Shown: positions 57,685 to 64,000 of the stretch, in pieces
Layout of the letters: each line of letters begins with the position of its first letter
How positions within the stretch are numbered: the stretch's first letter is position 1
Notes under the pieces: generated by a model
Told to the model about the DNA's origin: nothing
Databases searched by the model: none
What the model saw: only the letters and a program-made list of their open reading frames with translations
Source: Scenedesmus sp. ARA3
Taxonomy: Eukaryota; Chlorophyta; Chlorophyceae; Sphaeropleales; Scenedesmaceae
NCBI GenBank assembly: GCA_004335835.1
Contig: RWJK01001203.1
Location: 53,228 to 117,227 of the forward strand
Reading direction: 5' to 3'
DNA: 64,000 nt
Made by a program: the position numbers and the translations under genes

Positions 57685-58416
57685 AGCTACTTCTGTGGCA
57701 GTTGCGTAAAAGTGATCACCAACTGCACACCTGATGCCTGTTGGCTGTACTGCTGATTCTAATCAGTGTTGCTGAGGACGCGCCGCAGTAGCCTGCCTTC
57801 AGCCTATAAGCCGTTGCACTTCAATGCTTTTCCATTTACCATACACGCTAGCCACTTTGTCCTGACAAGCTGCCTGTGTCATGGTGACAGATGGCGCTGT
57901 AGCGTTTAAATTGTGCTGGCGTAAACTGCGTGAAGGCCCAAGAGGTGCTTGTCGCGGCACGCGTGGTTCCTATACATCATAACAGTATGTTTATCGTCAC
58001 AGACTTGCAGCAAAGGAGGCGACTGTTCAGTGTGCCAGCAAAGCTGCAACGCCGACGATGCCTTTCAGGCCCTGACAAGCAACGAACGCGACAAACGCAG
58101 CCAGACAGCGAACTCAGCTCACTAGGTGCCTACTAGGCAGCAGGCATGCATTGAATGTTGCTGTTGCACCTGCCCCAAACCCTAATGTCATGCAACTGCT
58201 ACAACCACGGCCAGTGCTGGACGGCCTCAGCAACTTGGTGTTTTGACTTACAAGGTACACTCAGCCACGATCAGGCTCCAAAGCATATGCACAAGGCAGC
58301 AACCCTGTCAACATCAACCATGCCTGTGCATCCCCGTTTAGCATGAGCAGTATCAAGACACCACAGCTGATGCCTTGGCATCTGCACCAGCACCAGCTCT
58401 GCATCCAGCTCCGTAC
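57685..58416. other. Spacer between hydrolase and TmcB-like genes
   Basis: This spacer holds the promoter side of the TmcB-like gene and the 3' flank of the hydrolase gene. TTACA near 58247 is a possible TGTAA signal about 170 nt after the hydrolase stop. I see no gene. Confidence 0.4.
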
Positions 58417-60824
58417 TTAGCTCCAGGTGTTCTTGTTGCGAAGGCTGTCCAGCATGATCCACTCCATGGCCTGTGCAACGCTGAAGACCTTGGTGTACCA
58501 GTTGCCCAGGAAGCGATGCATGTACTTGTCCTGCAAGCATGCATAACAGTATTGAGCAAGTAGCAGCAGCAAAGCAGGGTGTAGCATGTGATGACGAAGC
58601 AACAGTTGCAGCACAGCTGTCCCTGGATCAAAAGGGAGGCTCTTCAGGACAAAAGCAAGCAACGCAGCTGTGCTAACGCTGCCGAAGGCACACATCCACG
58701 AGTTGGAGCACAAGCTCAGCTGTCGCAAGATGCAATGCTTGGGTCGCTTATTGTATGTGTTGCACACTTGTATGCTATGCTGCTTATCCCAGTACTTCAC
58801 GCGCCCAACTCGCACCTTAGTTGCAGCAATCATCGCCTCTGCCTGGGGGCCCTGGCCCGCCTGCTGCACTGTCTCACTGATGGACTTGCTGGTCAGCACA
58901 GGCGATGTAACAGTCACAACACCCAGCTGGCGCTTCTGCTGCTGCACGGCACCATCTGCTGTGCCGCCGCCATCAGAGCCTGCAGCAGCCACTGCTGTGA
59001 ACTTCATGGCTCCCTGCCGTATGAACTTCTCGGCATTTACATCTGGTGTTGGCTCGTCCTCGCCAAAGGCCAGCTGCCAGCCAGCCGCCTTGTAGCGCTC
59101 CGCTGCTTTGCGGTTGACAGCAGCAATTGCTGCGTCAAAGGCTCCTTGGTTGAGCGCTGCTGCTGTCACCCCGTCTGCATAGATGCCGCTGAGCCCCAAA
59201 TCCTGCAAGCAGGCAGTCAGCAGGGGGAGAAGGCATTCTGAGTTTACGAATGGCTTGCAGGAGTCCAGATGTCTGTTGCATAGTTCAGCAGATCCACATT
59301 CGTTGATTGCAAGTGGAGACCACCGCACTCTGCAATATCCGCGCCTTTTGCCAAGGTATCTGCCTCCCGCATGCAACACACATGCGCAGCACAATCTGCC
59401 TAGCATTGGGCCGCTTGTGTAAGCTAGTGCTTGAGCCACTGCCGCTGCGCCTGCCACGCCAGCAACAAGCAGCACGGCACAACGATACTCTGGGCATGCA
59501 GGACAGGGACACCGAGCATCTCACGCCTGTGACCGCCGCACAGCATACCATATGCGTAACAACGCGCACCTGAGCATTGGCCTGTGGCCGCTGCAAGCTT
59601 GCAGGACAGCAACAAGAAGCACCTCAGGCTTCACTACCACCTTCTTGTACAACAACACTTCATCAAGCAGGTGCCAGCAATCACCTCAGCAATGGCCTGT
59701 GGCCGCTTCAGCTTCAGCCAATACTCTGGCGATGATGCACGACTGGTCAGCAGCGCTCCTTCTGTGGCAGGCCGCACCACATTAGGTGGCGCCACCAGCG
59801 CATGCACCAGCACCACCACGCTGCCGTCATCCTGCTCAGAGATGACCGGCTGGTTGAACAGCAGCGCCTGCAGGACAGGAAGTGATTGAACATGCATGTT
59901 CGTCAGTGGATGCTGGCTGCATCAGCACCACCACGCTGCTGTCATCCTGCTCAGAGTTGACCGGCTGGTTGAACAGCAGCGCCTGCAGGACAGGAAGTGA
60001 TTAACATGCATGTTGGCCAATGGATGCTGGCTGCATCAGCACCATCACACTGCCATCATCCTGCTCAGAGTTGACCGGCTGGTTGAACAGCAGCGCCTGC
60101 AGGACAGGAAGTGATTGAACATGCATGTTGGTCAATGGATTTTGCCTGCACCAGCACCACCACGCTGCCGTCATCCTGCTCAGACATGACCGGCTGGTTG
60201 AACAGCAGCGCCTGCAGGACAGGCAGCAGCCAGAGTTGTACGGTTTGTTGGTGTTGTGTGCTCCTGCATTGGTTCCCGACCTGCTGCCTGCCAAGCAATG
60301 GATGCAACAATTTCTTGTGCCTGAACACAGCAGCACCGGACAGCTGCATCAGTTCCTGCAAGCTGCCATTCAACCGATGCACCTGCAGTCTGCCCATCAA
60401 GCTCCTCCACACAAACTTATACTAGCCGAGCTGGCTTCAAAGCGCATACACAGCCACAGGGACTCAGCCACATCCGCACCTCTACTGTCGTGTGTGTCTG
60501 CACCACCACTCGCAGCTTTCCCAGCACTTCCCGTGGCAGCGTGCTCGCCAGCTTCAGCTGCGCAGCAGCAACAAAGCGCTCAGCCTTCTGCAGCACCCCA
60601 GGGTGCAGCGCAGCAGACACAGCAGCGCCTGCCTCGCGCCTGGCCCCTTGCAGGAGCGACTGCTGCAGGGATGAGGCTGCATGTGCAGATGCTCCATGTG
60701 CATGCTGGTGCTGGTGGCTGCTGTGTGATGTGTCTGGTGCGTCGAGGCTGGCTGTGGATTCAGGTCCACCCTGCCTGCCTGTTATCCAGGCGGCGCATGG
60801 GTTGCCCATGCCTGCAGGACAGAC

Positions 60825-60857
<33 letters not shown>

Positions 60858-63800
60858 CATGTTGGGTGTGGAAGAAGGCACTACAGCAAGGACAGCAGCA
60901 TCAGACGTTACACAAGCAGCACACAGTTCGCCCGTGCCTGCAGGATGCAAACAACAGCAGTTACACTGAAACTCAAATGCACGTTGCGCACCGGACACAA
61001 AGAAACTTCAAGCGGTTATGTCTGCACCGCACTGAATGTGTTGGTGCTTATATCGTATCCATTTATAGCTCACCTGATGCCATGAAGTACGGCGCAACCA
61101 GCTCTGCTGTCTGGCGCACCATCAGCAGCAGCTGGTCCGTAGCTGCCTGCTTCGCGCTCTTGCCTGGTCCTTCGTGTGCTGTTACAAATGCTGCCATGGC
61201 CCTTGCAAAGGCCTCGGTTGCTGTTGCATACTCGGTGTGTGCTGGGATGTCCCCGCGGTCGTAATTTGGGATGCCGTTGGAAGTGTGGCCATGGTTGGCG
61301 CCTGGCACGAGGATGAACGGCTGCTGCGCTGCTGCAAACCTGGAAGATGTATCGTGTGGAGCAGGAGGGGTGGACAGCGGTGCATGCGCAACGGTTAGGT
61401 TTTGATTGCCTGTTGAAATATGAGGTGCATTATGTCCAAAGAATAAGCAAAACCTGCTTTCACCAAGCCACAGCCGGCGTTTTGCCTTCACACCAATTTA
61501 AAATTGCCCCTTCCATTTCCACCCACTTCCATCCCGCCGTCTGCTACGCTGCATCTACTGCCAGGCCAGCCCATCGTACAGTTTCAATTCCCTCTCAAAC
61601 CATGAGGCTCCAATTCCACTGCTCACCTAGGCCCCGCCTTTTGCGCCAGTACCGCTGCGTCTGCAGCCAGGCCAGCCGACCAGGGCCAGCGCATCTGCCC
61701 ATCCAGCTCCGCACCCAGCAGCATCACAGGCCTGCAGCAGCAGCAGCAGCAGCAGCAGCAACAAACATGACACAGTGGCAGCAGCACAGGATGCGCTGTT
61801 CTGCTGCGGGTAGTGTGGTTGAGCAGGCCTCCATTGACCCAGCAGCAGCAACACAGGCCTGCATAGAGCATGGCAGCATGCTGCAGGGCCGTTGTATAGT
61901 GCACAACATCGCACCTGCCCCAGCCCTCCAGGCTGGGCAGTTTGCCCATTGAGGATCGCCCATCGAAGGTGCTGACCAGCAGGATGAAGCCAGCCACAGC
62001 CTTGAAGGCTGCAGCATTTGGACTTTGGTCAAGATCAAGATGTTCAATTTTCCATCACCGACCAAACCGTCACAGCTACGGTGTAACACCAACATCAAAA
62101 CTTGTCCAGCATGTCCACCGCTGGGCAATAACAAATGGTTTTCAGCGCAAGGCCGCTGCGCACCTGCCCCAGTCCTCCAGGCTGGGCAGCTTGCCGATTG
62201 AGTAGCGCCCGTCAAAGGTGCTGGCCAGCAGGATGAAGCCAGCCACAGCCTTGCAGGCTGCAACATTGGGACTTCAGTCAAGATCAAGATGTTGAACTTC
62301 GCATCACCGATCAAACTGTCACAGCTACGGTGTAACAGCAACATCATAATCTTGTCCAGCATGTCCACTGCTGGGTGATAACGAGTGGTTTGCAGCACAA
62401 GGCCGTGGCGCACCTGCCCCAGTCCTCCAGGCTGGGCAGCTTGCCCATAGAGTAGCGCCCGTCAAAGGTGCTGGCCAGCAGGATGAAGCCAGCCACAGCC
62501 TTGAAGGCCACAGGGGACAGCGTCACCCCAGCGGCGCTTTGGCAGCACAGGTACAGGTTGGTCAGCCGACCTGCACAGGGACACGCCGCAGAGCAGCTCA
62601 CATTGAATGAGAAGTTGCGAAAGCAGCAGAGGGCAGGTGCCCACAAACGTTCCGTTTGTAGCAAACGTTTAGACGACTGATGCCGCCTGCAACAGTGCAG
62701 CAATGTGCACATGGCAGAACCCCACAAGCTCCAAGTGGCCACTGCTGCTGCACGGCAAGCACCATCTGCAGTTGCATTGGCTGAAATTCATCAACAAGCA
62801 CTGTGGGCGCTTGCCCTCCCCCAGCCCGCCTCACCCCATCCCGACTGGCGCGGCTTGAAGCCAGCTGCTGCAGCAGCATCCTTCACACTGTCAAGGGCGG
62901 CCTCCAGCTTGCCACTGGAAGGAAGGTTCTGGTAGGCCTGCACAGCAGCAGCAGCAGCAGGAGCAGCAGCAACAGCATCAGAAGGTCAGCGAGCAGCATG
63001 ATCAGCAGGGGAAGCGGCAGCAGCAGCAGCAGCGGCAAATCCCGCTGCATGGCCACTGTGGAGGCAGCAACATGAATTCCTGACAATACACTGTTTGTCA
63101 AGCACAACAAATAAAGCACGGTTGTTGCAGTTTGGCTGCAGGTCTGTTGTTACTGCAGCTGCTGGAGCTGCCATTGCTGCTGATGAGTATTGAGGTACAG
63201 ATGAGAAAAGCATACAGGGCGCACCGCCAGCTGCACACCTGCTCATAAGACGTGCCCGGGTTCTCCTTCATCATGGCTGCCATGATGCCTTGGTAGTCCA
63301 GATGCATGCACGCCACCCACAGCCGCACATCAGGACACTGCGCCTGTGGGCATGCAGGATTTACAGATGATATATCAGTTACCAGTTACCAAAGCAGTTA
63401 CCAAAGCAGCAGCAGGCCCACCCACAACGGAGATATAACGTCAGCGGACGGGTTACCACATACAAAGTTGTGTGGTGTGTGCCGGGCGGCGCCTGTGCTG
63501 TTGCTGCCTCCGTCGTGACGTGTACAGCAGCAGCATGCATTTGGGCATCGCCTCTGCTACGTGCATTGGCCGCTGCATGCGCTGCTCAAGACTGCCCTGG
63601 CAGCACGGCGATGCCCAGCGCTGCATAACAACGCACAAGCTGCCGCCACTTGGGAACTCTTCACTTTATTGAGGAGTGATGCTGATCTTATGCAAGAATT
63701 TGGTTTGGAGTGTTGCCACCTGGCCTCCTGTCAGGACTCCCTGAGACCAGGTACCATGCAAGACTGCTTCCTTTTATTTTTTTTATTTTCCTGGCTTTAT

Positions 63801-63953
63801 TAATTTATTTGTTTATTGGCGCACCTGTACTGCCTCTCCCAGGTGCTTGAAGTCCGCAGGGCCGACTGTGAAGCCCGGCGCAAGCACCAGAAGCGTCTCT
63901 GTCTCTGCTGGCGCGCTGTTGCTTGCAGGAGGGGCTGCCACAGCAACCAGCAT
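58417..63953 (-). CDS. Alpha/beta-hydrolase-fold protein with C-terminal extension
   Basis: Ten phase-consistent exons were found: 63825-63953, 63239-63343, 62835-62937, 62414-62570, 61627-61731, 61074-61339, 60480-60811, 59685-59867, 58801-59202 and 58417-58530. They give 631 residues if the ATG at 63953 (MLVAVAAPPASNS) is the start. An earlier exon beyond the window cannot be excluded. Hydrolase features are strand and loop LLVLAPGFTVGPADF; a putative nucleophile elbow LYLCCQSAAGV; PVMLLGAELDGQMRW, with the acid on the usual strand; and FILVPGANHGHTSNG, with the His. The elbow is C-Q-S-A-A rather than G-x-S-x-G. The C-terminal ~300 residues (YWLKLKRPQAIAE, FGEDE, VVTVTSPVLTSKSISE, AMEWIMLDSLR) form a conserved-looking extension without a named domain. 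An esterase or lipase activity is possible; the substrate is unknown. Confidence 0.72.
59575..59600 (-). repeat. Donor-side echo of hydrolase exon 59685-59867
   Basis: GCGGCCACAGGCCAATGCTCAG|GTGCGC repeats the exon's end (GCGGCCACAGGCCATTGCTGAG|GTGATT) about 100 bp downstream. It is short but keeps the donor. Confidence 0.55.
59780..60240 (-). repeat. 114/115-bp echo array of hydrolase exon 59685-59867
   Basis: Four copies of the acceptor and exon start (CCTGCAG|GCGCTGCTGTTCAACCAG, coding ALLFNQPV) are found, with the shared motif at 59844, 59959, 60073 and 60188 (offsets 115, 114, 115). Each includes about 65 nt of exon (SEQDDGSVVVLV) and about 50 nt of intron. Only the lowest-coordinate copy continues into the full exon. 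Confidence 0.88.
60805..60950 (-). repeat. Acceptor echo and CTG tract at hydrolase exon 60480-60811
   Basis: CCTGCAG|GCACGGGCGAACTGTGTGC near 60940 resembles the true start CCTGCAG|GCATGGGCAACCCATGCGC about 115-130 bp downstream on the coding strand. A (CTG)10-11 tract lies between them (60829-60859). Confidence 0.45.
61890..62570 (-). repeat. 250-bp echo array of hydrolase exon 62414-62570
   Basis: The 3' part of the exon with its donor (coding KAVAGFILLASTFDGR to LEDWG, then CAG|GTGCGC) is repeated twice downstream at about 62164-62265 and 61915-62010. The shared motif is at 61982, 62231 and 62481 (offsets 249 and 250). Each downstream copy is preceded by a CAG and ends in a GT-containing donor, so it looks like a cassette exon. 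Its 94 nt would shift the frame if included. Confidence 0.88.
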
Positions 63954-64000
63954 GCAGCAGCAGCAGCAGCAGCAGAAGACGTTCAAGCAGTGTGAGTTGC
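63954..64000 (-). other. Right edge, possible 5' extension of the hydrolase gene
   Basis: A CAG repeat (CTG on the coding strand) abuts the putative start codon. The upstream region lies beyond the window. Confidence 0.4.

Overview
The window looks like nuclear DNA of a chlorophyte green alga, probably Chlorophyceae. The reasons are many short GT-AG exons with frequent CTGCAG acceptors, pervasive CAG/CTG triplets coding poly-Gln/Ala/Leu, TGTAA poly(A)-type signals, and families typical of Chlamydomonas relatives (a TmcB-type multi-PAS membrane protein, MYND-finger and F-box-like helical repeat paralogues). Every gene I can support lies on the minus strand. The long plus-strand ORFs are triplet-repeat shadows. 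All exon models and alignments were made by eye, using conserved protein motifs, splice sites and phase.

Layout: (1) 0.3-12.3 kb holds a tandem array of four F-box-like helical-repeat genes plus a relic of a fifth. Only the third is uninterrupted. (2) 14.1-17.1 kb holds a type I membrane protein resembling the plant DUF7794 family. (3) 17.7-31.8 kb holds a tandem triplication (period about 4.9 kb) of a four-exon MYND zinc-finger gene. Copies A and B are intact. Copy C has a 1-nt insertion in exon 1 and a 206-bp insertion in exon 3, most of which is an inverted copy of the same exon. (4) 33.0-35.7 kb holds a nucleotide-sugar transporter of SLC35D/TPT type whose intron carries a 148-nt foldback hairpin. 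(5) 37.05-41.2 kb holds a seven-exon divergent-loop cyclophilin with an assembly gap in a CTG-repeat intron. (6) 41.9-57.7 kb holds one gene of roughly 42 exons, a TmcB-like membrane protein with about four PAS domains. (7) 58.4-64.0 kb holds a ten-exon alpha/beta-hydrolase-fold protein.

The most unusual pattern is shared by five unrelated genes. Introns (and one gene end) contain tandem arrays of partial copies of the neighbouring exon together with its splice site. I call these splice-junction echoes. Units are about 100-145 bp or about 240-260 bp, with 2-5 copies, and one array repeats every 104 bp over five copies. This suggests recurrent intron growth by tandem duplication across exon-intron junctions. 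The genes have no evident common pathway. The window is best read as two expanding and decaying repeat-protein families beside housekeeping, membrane and signalling genes.
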